Part shown: piece after piece, positions 28,144 to 37,435 of the stretch | Layout of the letters: each line of letters begins with the position of its first letter | Numbering within the stretch: position 1 is the first letter of the stretch | Assembly (NCBI RefSeq): GCF_014699075.1 | Contig: NZ_JACXAB010000012.1 | Coordinates: 44,638 to 108,637, forward strand | Direction: 5' to 3' | From: Microvirga sp. | GTDB taxonomy: Bacteria; Pseudomonadota; Alphaproteobacteria; Rhizobiales; Beijerinckiaceae | Length of the DNA: 64,000 nucleotides | The notes under the pieces: generated by a model | What the model was told of the DNA's origin: nothing | Seen by the model: the letters and a program-made list of their open reading frames with translations, nothing else | Database searches by the model: none | Translations under genes and position numbers: made by a program

Positions 28144-29030
28144 CGGGTCTGGTCGAGGATCCAATCGCGGAAGGAGCGCAGCAGCGGTGTCTCCGCCTTA
28201 TGCTCCGGGTAGACGAGATAATAAGCCCCGCCGCTGACGAGACTGTTGGGGAAGAGGATCTCCAGGCGTCCCGATGCCAGCTCGTCGGCGATCAGGAAGT
28301 GCGGAATGAGAGCGGCGCCGAGGCCCGCAGCGGCCGCCTGGGCCACCATGGCGAATTGCTCGAAGCGCGGGCCGCGGAGCGGATTGCTCGCCTCCACGTC
28401 AACGCTCGCAAACCACTCAGCCCAGGCGGTGGGGCGCGTGCTCTGCTGGAGCAGGGTGGCCCGGGCCAAGTCTCGTGGCGAATGGAGGTTCTCGCGCTCC
28501 CGGTAGGCCGGGCTGCAGACGGGCACCGCTTCCTCGGTCCGCAGCAATTCGCACACGGCGCCGGGCCAGTGCGGCTCGCCGAAGTGAATGGCGGCGTCGA
28601 ACGGCTCCGTGTCGAAGTCGAACGGCACGAGCCGGACGCCGAAATTCACCGTTGCACCCGGATGCTGGGCGAAGAAGCCCGGAATGCGCGGGATGAGCCA
28701 TCGCGTGCCGAAGGTCGGCAGGGTTGCGAGGTTGAGCACGCCGGTCGTGCCGGACAGCGCAATGGCCTGGTGGGTGGCGTCCGACAGCTCGGACAGGGTG
28801 CTGCGCACCTGCGACGCATACAGGCGCCCCACATCCGTGAGCACCACCCGCTGCCGGGAGCGGCTGAACAGGGAGACGCCGAGCGATTCCTCCAGCTGCT
28901 GGATCTGGCGCGAGACGGCGCTCTGCGTCAGGTTCAATTCCTCGGCGGCTCGCGACACGCTGCCATGGCGGGCCGTGGCCTCGAAGGCCAGGAGATTGCC
29001 CACATTGGGCAGGAAGCCGCGACGAAACAC
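28134..29030 (-). CDS. LysR-family regulator (GcvA-like), probable regulator of gcdH
   Basis: This is a 298-residue transcription regulator. The winged helix-turn-helix is at about residues 10-68 (LLAFEATARHGSVSRAAEEL then NLTQSAVSRQIQQLEE), followed by a linker helix and a two-lobed effector domain (from about residue 93). The sequence pattern near the effector domain (PTFGTRWLIPRIPGFFAQHP) places it with GcvA-like members. It is divergent from the glutaryl-CoA dehydrogenase operon, with about 140 bases between. LysR proteins usually control the divergent gene in response to a pathway intermediate, so glutarate or a CoA ester is the natural guess. A T-N11-A site lies immediately upstream of its ATG. 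Confidence 0.88.
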   Translation of the reverse strand: MFRRGFLPNVGNLLAFEATARHGSVSRAAEELNLTQSAVSRQIQQLEESLGVSLFSRSRQRVVLTDVGRLYASQVRSTLSELSDATHQAIALSGTTGVLNLATLPTFGTRWLIPRIPGFFAQHPGATVNFGVRLVPFDFDTEPFDAAIHFGEPHWPGAVCELLRTEEAVPVCSPAYRERENLHSPRDLARATLLQQSTRPTAWAEWFASVDVEASNPLRGPRFEQFAMVAQAAAAGLGAALIPHFLIADELASGRLEILFPNSLVSGGAYYLVYPEHKAETPLLRSFRDWILDQTRQG

Positions 29031-29036
29031 ACGTTC

Positions 29037-29051
29037 ATTCCAATTATGAAT
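29037..29051. promoter_or_regulatory. Candidate LysR-type binding site
   Basis: ATTC-N7-GAAT (29037-29040 and 29048-29051) is a perfect inverted repeat containing T-N11-A (29038 to 29050), the LysR consensus. It lies 6 bases upstream of the regulator's ATG and about 120 bases upstream of gcdH, which fits autoregulation. Confidence 0.45.
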
Positions 29052-29173
29052 AACCTGCTGCGAAGATGTCGATTTACTTTTGGCCTGTCCAGCGCGATTT
29101 TGCCGGTCAAATTCAATGGGTTTGTCTGGCCTGACGCCAGTACCCGAACGCTCTCATGGGAAGGATGAACATC

Positions 29174-30373
29174 ATGGCCGGTGCTCAACAGGAACTCGCG
29201 AAGCTCAAGTGGGAGGATCCTCTCCTTCTCGATGACCTTCTGACCGACGACGAGCGCATGATCCGCGACACGGCCCGGGCCTATGCCCAGGACAAGCTCC
29301 TGCCGCGCGTGATCGAGGCCTATCGCGAGGAGAAGACGGACCGCGCCATCTTCAACGAGATGGGCGAACTCGGCCTTCTCGGGGTGACCCTGCCGGAGGA
29401 TTACGGCTGCGCCGGCGCGTCCTACGTGGCTTACGGCCTCGTCGCCCGCGAGGTGGAGCGGGTCGATTCCGGCTACCGCTCCATGATGAGCGTGCAGTCG
29501 TCTCTCGTGATGTACCCGATCTATGCCTACGGCTCCGAGGAGCAACGCCGCAAGTACCTGCCCAAGCTCGCTTCCGGCGAGTTCGTGGGCTGCTTCGGCC
29601 TCACCGAGCCCGATGCCGGTTCGGATCCGGCCGGCATGAAGACCCGCGCCGTGAAGACCGATGGCGGCTATCGGATCAGCGGCTCCAAGATGTGGATCTC
29701 CAACTCTCCCATCGCCGACGTTTTCGTCGTGTGGGCGAAGTCGGAAGCCCACGACAACCAGATCCGCGGCTTCGTGCTCGATAAGGGCATGAAGGGGCTG
29801 TCCGCTCCGAAGATCGGTGGCAAGCTCTCGCTGCGCGCTTCCATCACCGGCGAGATCGTCATGGACAATGTCGAGGTGGGCGAGGACGCCCTGCTGCCGA
29901 ACGTATCCGGCCTCAAAGGCCCCTTCGGCTGCCTCAACCGCGCCCGCTACGGCATCTCCTGGGGAGCCTTGGGAGCGGCGGAAGATTGCTGGCACCGGGC
30001 GCGTCAGTACACGCTGGACCGCAAGCAGTTCGACCGGCCGCTCGCCGCGACCCAGCTCGTGCAGAAGAAGCTCGCCGACATGATGACCGAGATCACGTTG
30101 GGCCTTCACGCCTCGCTCCGCGTCGGCCGCCTCTTCGACGAGGGCCGCGTGGCGCCGGAGATGATCTCGCTGGTCAAGCGCAACAATGTCGGCAAGGCCC
30201 TGGATATCGCCCGCGTCGCCCGCGACATGCATGGTGGCAACGGCATCCAGGAGGAGTACCACGTGATGCGCCATGCGCAGAACCTGGAGACCGTGAACAC
30301 CTATGAGGGCACCCACGACGTGCATGCCCTGATCCTGGGCCGCGCCCAGACCGGCCTGCAGGCATTCTTCTAA
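29174..30373 (+). CDS. gcdH: Glutaryl-CoA dehydrogenase
   Basis: This flavoenzyme oxidatively decarboxylates glutaryl-CoA to crotonyl-CoA in lysine, tryptophan and glutarate breakdown. The 399-residue protein carries family segments [24 protein letters not shown] (at about residues 135-155), [33 protein letters not shown] and the catalytic base Glu in [16 protein letters not shown]. The match to glutaryl-CoA dehydrogenase is stronger than to other acyl-CoA dehydrogenases because of NTYEGTHD and the LNRARYGI run. ATG at 29174 is chosen because GGAAGG lies 9 bases upstream; ATGs at 29156 and 29165 are in frame. It heads a likely operon with the DapB-like and CoA-transferase genes. Confidence 0.94.
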   Translation: MAGAQQELAKLKWEDPLLLDDLLTDDERMIRDTARAYAQDKLLPRVIEAYREEKTDRAIFNEMGELGLLGVTLPEDYGCAGASYVAYGLVAREVERVDSGYRSMMSVQSSLVMYPIYAYGSEEQRRKYLPKLASGEFVGCFGLTEPDAGSDPAGMKTRAVKTDGGYRISGSKMWISNSPIADVFVVWAKSEAHDNQIRGFVLDKGMKGLSAPKIGGKLSLRASITGEIVMDNVEVGEDALLPNVSGLKGPFGCLNRARYGISWGALGAAEDCWHRARQYTLDRKQFDRPLAATQLVQKKLADMMTEITLGLHASLRVGRLFDEGRVAPEMISLVKRNNVGKALDIARVARDMHGGNGIQEEYHVMRHAQNLETVNTYEGTHDVHALILGRAQTGLQAFF

Positions 30374-30385
30374 GAGGGCACATCG

Positions 30386-31192
30386 ATGGCGCTTCGGATC
30401 ACCCTGGCAGGATCGACCGGCTGGGTCGGCAAAGCCCTCGTGGAGGCGATTGTGGCATCCGACGACCTCGCGTTGGTCGGTGCCGTGAGCCGCAGCGCTG
30501 CCGGTCAGGATGCGGGAGAAGCCGCGGGCCTCGCTCGCCTCGGTGTTGCGATCAGCGCAACCCTCGAGGAGGCGCTGCGCGAGCCGTCCGATGTGGTGAT
30601 CGACTACACCAAGCCCGGTGTCGTGAAGGCCAACACCCTCACGGCTCTGGCTCAGGGCCGGCATGTGGTCGTCGGCACCTCAGGGCTCAGTGCCGAAGAT
30701 TATGCCGAGATCGACGGTGAGGCGCAGAAAGCGGGTCGCGGCGTGCTCGCAGCCGGCAATTTCTCGATCACCGCGACGCTGCTGCGCCGCTTCGCCCTTG
30801 AGGCCGCGCGCTACGTGCCGGATGTCGAGGTGATCGACTACGCCTCGGCCAAGAAGCCCGACACGCCGTCAGGCACCGCCCGCGAACTGGCCGAGCTCCT
30901 GAGCGAGGCGCGCCAGGCTGCCACCTCAAAGCCCGTCGACGAGCTGACCGGCGTTCGCGAAACCAGAGGCGGTGCGCTCGGCGCCAAGGAGCCGGTGCAG
31001 GTCCATTCCCTGCGCATGCCCTCCTTCGTCCTGTCCTGCGAAGCCGTGTTCGGGGCCGATAATGAGCGCCTCGTGATCCGTCACGATGCCGGGTCGTCGG
31101 CGGCCCCCTATGTGGCCGGCACTCTGCTGGCCGCCCGTCGCGTCGGCTCGTTTACCGGCCTGCGGCGCGGTCTCGACACCATCATGGATTGA
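30386..31192 (+). CDS. DapB-like NAD(P)H-dependent reductase, atypical active site
   Basis: This 268-residue protein has the overall fold of 4-hydroxy-tetrahydrodipicolinate reductase. The Rossmann motif is GSTGWVGKAL (about 9-18), VVIDYTKPGV and VVVGTSGLS match the family, and AAGNFSITATLL precedes the C-terminal domain. In the catalytic stretch the family has a His pair (typically HHxxKxDAPSGTA), whereas this protein reads DYASAKKPDTPSGTARELAE. The Lys and the PSGTA diaminopimelate-pathway motif remain but both His are absent. It is 12 bases after gcdH and just before the CoA-transferase, so a role in glutarate or lysine breakdown rather than lysine biosynthesis is plausible. It may be annotated dapB automatically; I would not rely on that. 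Confidence 0.8.
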   Translation: MALRITLAGSTGWVGKALVEAIVASDDLALVGAVSRSAAGQDAGEAAGLARLGVAISATLEEALREPSDVVIDYTKPGVVKANTLTALAQGRHVVVGTSGLSAEDYAEIDGEAQKAGRGVLAAGNFSITATLLRRFALEAARYVPDVEVIDYASAKKPDTPSGTARELAELLSEARQAATSKPVDELTGVRETRGGALGAKEPVQVHSLRMPSFVLSCEAVFGADNERLVIRHDAGSSAAPYVAGTLLAARRVGSFTGLRRGLDTIMD

Positions 31193-31197
31193 TCCGC

Positions 31198-32370
31198 ATG
31201 AAACCGCTCGCTGGCCTTAAAGTCCTCGAACTCGCGCGCATTCTCGCCGGTCCCTGGGTCGGCCAGCTGCTCGCCGATCTCGGTGCCGATGTGGTGAAGG
31301 TGGAGCGGCCGGGCGCGGGCGACGACACCCGTGGTTGGGGGCCTCCCTTCGTGGAGGCCGTCGATGGCGGCGATCTTTCGGCGGCTTACTTCCATTCCTG
31401 CAACCGCGGCAAGCGATCCATCGCGGTGGACTTCGAGACGCCTGAGGGACAGGAGCTCGTGCGCAAGCTCAGCGAGCAGGCCGATGTGGTGATCGAGAAC
31501 TTCAAGGTCGGTGGCCTGAAGAAGTACGGACTTGACTATGAGAGCTTGAAACAGGTCAACCCGCGCCTGGTCTACTGCTCGATCACGGGCTTCGGCCAGG
31601 ACGGGCCTTATGCGTCCCGCGCCGGCTATGACTTCATGATCCAGGGCATGGGCGGGATCATGGACCTGACGGGCGATCCCGCAGGCGAACCGCAGAAGAT
31701 CGGCGTTGCCTATGTGGACATCTTCACCGGCGTCTATTCGGTGGTCGGCATCCTGGCTGCCCTTCGCCAGCGCGACGCGACAGGCGAGGGGTCGCATCTC
31801 GACATGGCGCTCCTCGACGTGCAGACGAGCGTGCTGGCGAACCAAGCCATGAACTACTTGGCCTCCGGCAAGTCGCCGCGGCGCATGGGCAATGCCCATC
31901 CCAACATCGTGCCGTATCAGGTTTTTCCGGTGGCGGACGGTCACGTGATCGTGGCGGTGGGCAACGACGGGCAGTTCGCCCGCTTCGTGTCGGTTCTGGG
32001 GAAACCTGAACTGGCCCAGGACGAGCGTTTCAGTTCCAATGCAGGCCGGGTGGGCCGCCGGGCCGAACTCGTGCCGATCCTTACCGAGCTCACCCTGAAA
32101 ACCACCCGCGAGGCGCTGCTGTCGGCACTCGAGAAACAGGGTGTTCCGGCCGGCCCCATCAATACAGTGGCGGATGTCTTCGCCGATCCGCAGGTCATCG
32201 CCCGGGGCATGAGGATCGACCTGTCCTCCCCAGGGGCCAAGGGTGGGGCGATCCCGTCCGTCCGCTCGCCGATCGTCATGAACGGGGAGCCGATGGCGGC
32301 CCAGCGGCCTTCGCCGCGCCTTGGCGAACATACGGATGAGGTGCTGAGCGACCCATCCTGGATGGCCTGA
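31198..32370 (+). CDS. Class III (CaiB/BaiF) CoA-transferase, probable succinyl-CoA:glutarate type
   Basis: This enzyme moves CoA between carboxylic acids; with gcdH beside it, activation of glutarate to glutaryl-CoA is the likely reaction. The 390-residue protein has the family beginning (LKVLELARILAGPWVGQLLA, DLGADVVKVERPG), VVIENFKVGGLKKYGLDYES, and the catalytic Asp in GEGSHLDMALLDVQ (about residues 200-214). The start at 31198 (MKPLAGLKVLEL) follows the DapB-like stop by five bases; an in-frame TTG at 31189 is possible. It ends 12 bases before the convergent tetR stop. Substrate assignment is by context only. Confidence 0.88.
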   Translation: MKPLAGLKVLELARILAGPWVGQLLADLGADVVKVERPGAGDDTRGWGPPFVEAVDGGDLSAAYFHSCNRGKRSIAVDFETPEGQELVRKLSEQADVVIENFKVGGLKKYGLDYESLKQVNPRLVYCSITGFGQDGPYASRAGYDFMIQGMGGIMDLTGDPAGEPQKIGVAYVDIFTGVYSVVGILAALRQRDATGEGSHLDMALLDVQTSVLANQAMNYLASGKSPRRMGNAHPNIVPYQVFPVADGHVIVAVGNDGQFARFVSVLGKPELAQDERFSSNAGRVGRRAELVPILTELTLKTTREALLSALEKQGVPAGPINTVADVFADPQVIARGMRIDLSSPGAKGGAIPSVRSPIVMNGEPMAAQRPSPRLGEHTDEVLSDPSWMA

Positions 32371-32382
32371 GCAGCAAGCTGC

Positions 32383-32952
32383 CTATTCGACGATTCCCTT
32401 GGCCAGCAGGCGGGTGATCGCCTGCAGGATCCGATCCCTGTCTTCGGTCGAGAAGGGGCTGAGGTCGTGCATCTCGAAGCTGTTGAGGCCCTCGACGGCG
32501 AGCCAAGCGATGAGGGCCGCGTCGAGATCGTCCGACGTTTCCTTGAATGACCTCAGGGTTTCCCGGATGACCTCCCGCAACGGATCGAGGAGGCGCGGGT
32601 TCTCGGCCGTTGCGGCCAGCATGCCGTTGGCCGTCTCCTTCATCTGACCGCTGCACAGCTTCAGCAGGGCCGCCGTGCAAAGGCGCGCCTCCAGGTTACG
32701 CCCAGGCGGTGTCCTCTTGCGGATCTCTTCTTTCTCAGCCGCCACATTGTCGATGAGGCGCTGGATCATTCCCTGAAGCAGGGCTTCCTTGGTGGGGAAG
32801 TTGTAGAGCAGCCCGCCCTTGCTGAGCCCGGCCTTCTCCGCCACGGCCTCGAGCGTCAGCCGGCCGGCTCCGATCTCGCCAACAAGTTCTGCGGCCGCAT
32901 CGAGAATTTTTTCTCGTGAACTCTTACGGCCTCGGGTACAGGGAAACAGCAT
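32383..32952 (-). CDS. TetR-family repressor, divergent from the RND pump
   Basis: This is a 189-residue regulator. The N-terminal helix-turn-helix (about residues 13-58: REKILDAAAELVGEIGAG, EKAGLSKGGLLYNFPTKE) is a standard TetR domain, followed by an all-helical ligand domain of normal length. It is divergent from the RND adaptor gene, with a perfect palindrome in the gap. By analogy with TtgR/AcrR-type repressors it probably releases the pump genes when a toxic compound binds, and controls itself. The ligand is unknown. Confidence 0.9.
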   Translation of the reverse strand: MLFPCTRGRKSSREKILDAAAELVGEIGAGRLTLEAVAEKAGLSKGGLLYNFPTKEALLQGMIQRLIDNVAAEKEEIRKRTPPGRNLEARLCTAALLKLCSGQMKETANGMLAATAENPRLLDPLREVIRETLRSFKETSDDLDAALIAWLAVEGLNSFEMHDLSPFSTEDRDRILQAITRLLAKGIVE

Positions 32953-32992
32953 CCACCACTCTTGTTTTGTGCGTTACCGCACTTGCGACTAA

Positions 32993-33006
32993 ACCGTCCA
33001 GACGGT
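32993..33006. promoter_or_regulatory. TetR-type operator
   Basis: ACCGTC (32993-32998), two bases, GACGGT (33001-33006) is a perfect palindrome with TA-rich flanks. It lies 40 bases upstream of the tetR ATG and 110 bases upstream of the RND adaptor ATG. Form and location fit a TetR-family operator covering both divergent promoters. Confidence 0.65.
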
Positions 33007-33115
33007 ATATAAATTATTCCACGGCATTGGCGTCAAGGAAAAGTCGCGTTAATGCCGCACCTCCTTAGTCTTAGATGAGCCTGGTGACCCGGGTTCGCAA
33101 TGTCGGAAGAAGCCT

Positions 33116-34249
33116 ATGAAACGGCGCCTTGTAGTCGGTCTTGTGTTCATTCTCGCGGTTGGCCTGTGCGGCGGCTTGATCTGGTTCAACTTCTTCCGCG
33201 ACAAGATGATCACGCAATTCTTTGCCACCATGCAGCCGCCGGCGCAGACGGTCTCGGCTGCCAAGGTCGAGGCGAAGACTTGGACGCCGGCAATCGCCGC
33301 CATCGGAACGGCCAAGGCTGCCAACGGTGTCGAACTGGCTTTCGAGACGGCCGGTATCGTCAGCCAGATTAAGTTCAAGGCGAACCAAAACGTTCGTCAG
33401 GGCGAGGTCCTCGTCCAACTCGACGACACTGTCGAGCGGGCTGACATTCAGGATGTCCAAGCGAATGTGAAGACTGCCGAAAGCAACTTCGAGCGCGCCA
33501 AGACCCTGTCGGCCCGTGGCTATGGGACGGAAGCGAACCTTGATCAGGCGAGCGCCCTGCTCGCGGCTGCCCGGTCGCGCCTCGCACGCCTGCAGGCCAC
33601 AATCGAGCAGAAGACCCTGAAGGCGCCGTTCTCCGGCGTTACCGGCATTCCGCGGATCGATGTCGGGCAGTACCTGCAGCCGGGAACGGTCATCGCAAGC
33701 TTCCAGGATCTGTCGTCGATGAAGGTCGATTTCACGGTTCCGGAGCAGCGGGCCGGCGAGATCAAGCTTGGGCAGGAAATTCGTGTTGGTGTGACCGAAA
33801 CGGATCTGCCCTTCAAGGGACGTATCATCGGTAAGGATCCTCGCGTCGATCCGGCGACCCGTTTGGTTTCCGTTCAGGCGCTCATCGAGGACAACAAGGA
33901 CGGGGGCATTCTCCCCGGTCAGTTCCTCCACGTGGAGGCGATCCTGCCGGAGCAGCCCAACGTCATGACCCTGCCACAGACGGCGGTTATCACCAGCCTC
34001 TACGGGGATTACGTCTATACGATCGAGCAGGAAGAGCGGGCGGGCCAGCAGGTCCAGGTGGTCAAGCAGGTCTTCGTGAAAACCGGCCGCCGCCGCGGCG
34101 GGGCTCTCGAAATCGTCTCCGGCCTCGCTGTCGGTCAGCAGGTGGCTGCCTCGGGGCAGAACAAGCTGCAGGCCGGCTCGACCGTCAAAATCGACAACAC
34201 CATCGATGTGACCAAGCTCGACGCGACGAAGCTCGCAAGCGGGCAATAG
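33116..34249 (+). CDS. RND efflux periplasmic adaptor (membrane fusion protein)
   Basis: This is a 377-residue adaptor of the MexA/AcrA family, linking the inner-membrane RND pump to an outer-membrane channel. An N-terminal membrane anchor (LVVGLVFILAVGLCGGLIWF) is followed by a beta-barrel and lipoyl half (GIVSQIKFKANQNVRQGEVL), a helical hairpin (about 110-170), the second lipoyl half (IEQKTLKAPFSGVTG) and the membrane-proximal domain. It has no lipobox Cys. GGAAG sits 6-8 bases before the ATG. It precedes the pump gene by 9 bases. No TolC-type channel gene is in the window, so a shared channel is likely. Confidence 0.92.
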   Translation: MKRRLVVGLVFILAVGLCGGLIWFNFFRDKMITQFFATMQPPAQTVSAAKVEAKTWTPAIAAIGTAKAANGVELAFETAGIVSQIKFKANQNVRQGEVLVQLDDTVERADIQDVQANVKTAESNFERAKTLSARGYGTEANLDQASALLAAARSRLARLQATIEQKTLKAPFSGVTGIPRIDVGQYLQPGTVIASFQDLSSMKVDFTVPEQRAGEIKLGQEIRVGVTETDLPFKGRIIGKDPRVDPATRLVSVQALIEDNKDGGILPGQFLHVEAILPEQPNVMTLPQTAVITSLYGDYVYTIEQEERAGQQVQVVKQVFVKTGRRRGGALEIVSGLAVGQQVAASGQNKLQAGSTVKIDNTIDVTKLDATKLASGQ

Positions 34250-34258
34250 GCATCAGCC

Positions 34259-37200
34259 ATGAGTTTCACAGAACTTTTCATCCGCCGCCCCGTCCTGTCG
34301 ATGGTGGTGAGCCTCCTGATCCTGCTGCTGGGTGCACAGGGTCTGATGAACCTCCAGGTGCGCCAGTATCCGGAGGTCGAGGAAACCACCATCACGATCA
34401 CGACGGTCTATACGGGCGCCAGCGCCGACCTGATCCAGGGCTTCATCAGCACGCCCATCGCCAAGTCCGTGTCGAGTGCGGAAGGCGTCGACTACGTGAC
34501 GACGCAGAGCCGCCTGGGCGTGAGCACGGTGTCCGTGCGCATGCGCCTCAACACGGATCCGAACGCGGCGCTTACCGAAGTCACCTCCAAGGTGCAGCAG
34601 ATCCGCGCGCAGCTTCCCTCCGAGGCTGAGGATCCGGTGATCATGAAGGGTACGGGGCAGAGCTTCGCCCTCATGTACATCACCTTCGGCAGCACGGAGA
34701 TGAACCCGGAGCAGGTCTCCGAATTCCTCACCCGCGTGGTGCAGCCGCGTTTCGCCACGCTCGAAGGCGTCGGCAATGCCGAGATCCTCGGCGGGCGCGA
34801 CTTCTCCATGCGTGTCTGGATCGATCCCGTGCGCCTGGCGGCCCGCGGTGTCACGGCCGGCGACGTGGTGGCGGCGATCCGGGCCAACAACTTCCTGGCT
34901 GCACCCGGCAAGACCCAGAGCGAGTACGTCGCCTACAGGCTCGACATGCAGACCACCCTGCAGACGCCTGAAACTTTCGGCACGCTGCCGATCCGCTCGA
35001 ACGGCGACCAGGTCGTGCGTCTGCGCGATGTGGCGGATGTGGAACTCGGGCCTGAAAGCACGGACACCATCGTCAGCTTCAACGGCAGCCAGGGCACCTT
35101 CATCGGCATCACGCCGACGCCGTCGGCCAACCCGCTGACTGTTGCCGAAGAGGTGACGAAGGCCATTGAGGGCATCCGCGCGACCCTGCCTCAGGGCATG
35201 AATGTCGAGATCGTCTACGATGCATCGAACTTCATCTCGGCTTCCATCGAGGAGGTGTTCAAGACCATCGGCGAGGCGGCTCTCATCGTCGTGGTGGTGA
35301 TCCTGCTGTTCCTGGGGTCGTTCCGCTCGGTGCTGATCCCCATCGTGACGATCCCGCTCTCACTCGTGGGCGTGTGCTTCTTCCTCTATGCGCTGGGCTA
35401 CTCGATCAACCTCCTCACCCTGCTGGCCATGGTCCTGGCCATCGGCCTCGTGGTCGACGACGCCATCGTGGTGCTTGAGAACATTCACCGCCACATCGAG
35501 GAAGGTCTCAAGCCGGTCGATGCGGCCGTCACCGGCATGAGGGAAATCTTCGTGCCGATCGTCTCCATGACGATCACGCTGGCGGCCGTGTACGCCCCGA
35601 TCGGCTTCACGCAAGGGCTGACGGGCTCGCTCTTTCGCGAGTTCGCCTTCACCCTGGCCGGAGCCGTGATCATCTCGGGCATCGTCGCCGTGACGCTCTC
35701 GCCCATGATGTCCTCGAAGCTGCTGAAGGGACACGGCGGCCAAGGGCGCTTTGCCGCTTTGGTCGACCGGGTCTTCACCCGGATCGAGAACTGGTACGCC
35801 CGGCGCCTGAAGGGATCGCTGGACTATCGCGGCGTGACGCTCGTCATCGTTGCGGTCCTGCTCGGCACCACGGCGTTCATGTTCACCAAGACCTCCTCCG
35901 AGCTTGCGCCGGAAGAGGATCAGGGCGCCTATCTCGGCATCCTGAATGCGCCGAAATATGCCACCGCCGAATATACCCAGGCCTTTTCCAAGCAGTTCAC
36001 CAATGCGGCGGAGAAGATCAAGGAAATCGACGATAGCTTCCTGATCGTCGGCATTGATGGCGGCGGCGGCGGCTTCTTCGGCTTCAAGCTGAAGGAATGG
36101 AGCGAGCGTGAGAAGAAGGGGGCAGAGACCAAGCAGGACATTCAGAACCTTCTGAATGAGAATGCCGGCCTCCAGGCCTTCGCCTTCGCGCCGCCATCCC
36201 TGCCCGGAGCCGGTGACGGCCTGCCGATTCAGTACGTTCTGCGCACCATCGGCGACTCCTCCCAGGCCTATGAGACCGCGGATGACATCCGCAAGCGGGC
36301 CATGAAGTCGGGCAAGTTCATCGTTGTCCAGAACTCCATTTCCTACGAGTCCCCGCGGGCACGCATCACGGTCAACCGTGATCGGGCTGCAGCTCTGGGT
36401 GTGCCCGTGTCCGAGATCGGCAACACGCTCGGGGCTCTCGTCGGCGGTGCGCCGATCTCTAAGTTCGACCGGGACAACCGGAGCTACGACGTCGTCAGTC
36501 AGGTCCGGCAGGAGGACCGTCTCAATCCGGAGCGGCTTGCCGCGTATTATGTCCGCGCGTCCGACGGCTCCATGGTTCCGTTGTCGGCCCTCATCAGCAT
36601 CAAGACGGATGCGGCTCCGGCGGTTATCGAGCAGTTCAACCAGCTCAATTCGGCAACCCTGTCGGCCCTGCCGCTGCCTGGGGTGACCACCTCTGAGGGT
36701 CTGGCGACCCTGCGTTCCATTGCCAAGGAAGTCATGCCGCAGGGCTTCTATGAAGACTATGCCGGTCAGTCGCGCCTGGAGATTCAGGAAGGCAACTCGA
36801 TCTTCCTGGCCTTCGGGCTGGCCGTCATCGTGATCTACCTGGTGCTGGCGGCGCAGTTCGAGAGCTTCCGCGACCCGTTCATCATCATGATGTCGGTTCC
36901 GCTCTCCATGTTCGGCGCCATGATCTTCCTGAACTTGGGTCTGGCCACCCTCAACATCTACACGCAGGTGGGACTGATCACCCTCGTGGGCCTGATTACC
37001 AAGCACGGCATCCTGATGGTGGAGTTTGCCAACGAGCAGAAGGAGAAGCACGGGGTCAGCAAGCGTGAGGCCATTGAAGAGGCGGCGCGCGTCCGTCTGC
37101 GTCCGATCCTGATGACCACGGCCGCCATGGTGCTTGGCGTCGCGCCTCTGCTTTACGCCAGCGGCGCCGGTGCGGCGGCCCGCTTCTCCATGGGCCTGGT

Positions 37201-37354
37201 GATCGCGTCCGGGATGTCCATCGGGACGATCTTCACACTCTTCGTCGTACCGATGTTCTACACCTTCATCTCACGGGAGACGGTGCGGGCCCATCGGGCG
37301 GAAGACAGGGCCCCTGAGAAGCGTCATCACCATCAGCCGGTTGCGGCGGAGTGA
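34259..37354 (+). CDS. RND efflux pump inner-membrane permease
   Basis: This is a 1031-residue proton-driven exporter of the HAE1 type (AcrB/MexB/MdtB class). The N-terminus (FIRRPVLSMVVSLLILLLGA), the helix-4 motif with paired Asp (GLVVDDAIVVLENIHRHIEE) and the C-terminal LRPILMTTAAMVLGVAPLLY are all standard. Two large periplasmic loops and twelve helices are predicted. Its closest style is the MuxB/MdtB or MexF-like pumps, but substrate cannot be read from the sequence. It is followed within 10 bases by a strong terminator. Confidence 0.94.
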   Translation: MSFTELFIRRPVLSMVVSLLILLLGAQGLMNLQVRQYPEVEETTITITTVYTGASADLIQGFISTPIAKSVSSAEGVDYVTTQSRLGVSTVSVRMRLNTDPNAALTEVTSKVQQIRAQLPSEAEDPVIMKGTGQSFALMYITFGSTEMNPEQVSEFLTRVVQPRFATLEGVGNAEILGGRDFSMRVWIDPVRLAARGVTAGDVVAAIRANNFLAAPGKTQSEYVAYRLDMQTTLQTPETFGTLPIRSNGDQVVRLRDVADVELGPESTDTIVSFNGSQGTFIGITPTPSANPLTVAEEVTKAIEGIRATLPQGMNVEIVYDASNFISASIEEVFKTIGEAALIVVVVILLFLGSFRSVLIPIVTIPLSLVGVCFFLYALGYSINLLTLLAMVLAIGLVVDDAIVVLENIHRHIEEGLKPVDAAVTGMREIFVPIVSMTITLAAVYAPIGFTQGLTGSLFREFAFTLAGAVIISGIVAVTLSPMMSSKLLKGHGGQGRFAALVDRVFTRIENWYARRLKGSLDYRGVTLVIVAVLLGTTAFMFTKTSSELAPEEDQGAYLGILNAPKYATAEYTQAFSKQFTNAAEKIKEIDDSFLIVGIDGGGGGFFGFKLKEWSEREKKGAETKQDIQNLLNENAGLQAFAFAPPSLPGAGDGLPIQYVLRTIGDSSQAYETADDIRKRAMKSGKFIVVQNSISYESPRARITVNRDRAAALGVPVSEIGNTLGALVGGAPISKFDRDNRSYDVVSQVRQEDRLNPERLAAYYVRASDGSMVPLSALISIKTDAAPAVIEQFNQLNSATLSALPLPGVTTSEGLATLRSIAKEVMPQGFYEDYAGQSRLEIQEGNSIFLAFGLAVIVIYLVLAAQFESFRDPFIIMMSVPLSMFGAMIFLNLGLATLNIYTQVGLITLVGLITKHGILMVEFANEQKEKHGVSKREAIEEAARVRLRPILMTTAAMVLGVAPLLYASGAGAAARFSMGLVIASGMSIGTIFTLFVVPMFYTFISRETVRAHRAEDRAPEKRHHHQPVAAE

Positions 37355-37363
37355 TAACGAAAA

Positions 37364-37386
37364 GGCCGGGCGATGCCCGGCCTTTT
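37364..37386. terminator. Bidirectional intrinsic terminator
   Basis: GGCCGGGC (37364-37371), three-base loop, GCCCGGCC (37375-37382) followed by TTTT and preceded by AAAA. It closes the RND operon on the plus strand and can also end the minus-strand Fur-like gene, whose stop is at 37436. Confidence 0.9.
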
Positions 37387-37435
37387 ACGTTTCGTCCTGA
37401 GAGGCAGGTCGGTGTCGATCCTGCCTCTTCCTGTA

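Noticed and set aside
28934..30664. Long open frame on the minus strand opposite gcdH
   Set aside because: It is antisense to a strongly conserved dehydrogenase and has a low-complexity composition without domains.
30386..31192. Assigning the symbol dapB
   Set aside because: The catalytic His pair is missing and the context is catabolic, so the name would imply a function not supported.
35360..37051. Long minus-strand frame inside the RND permease
   Set aside because: It is antisense to a conserved pump and shows only shadow composition (His/Asp/Gly-rich).
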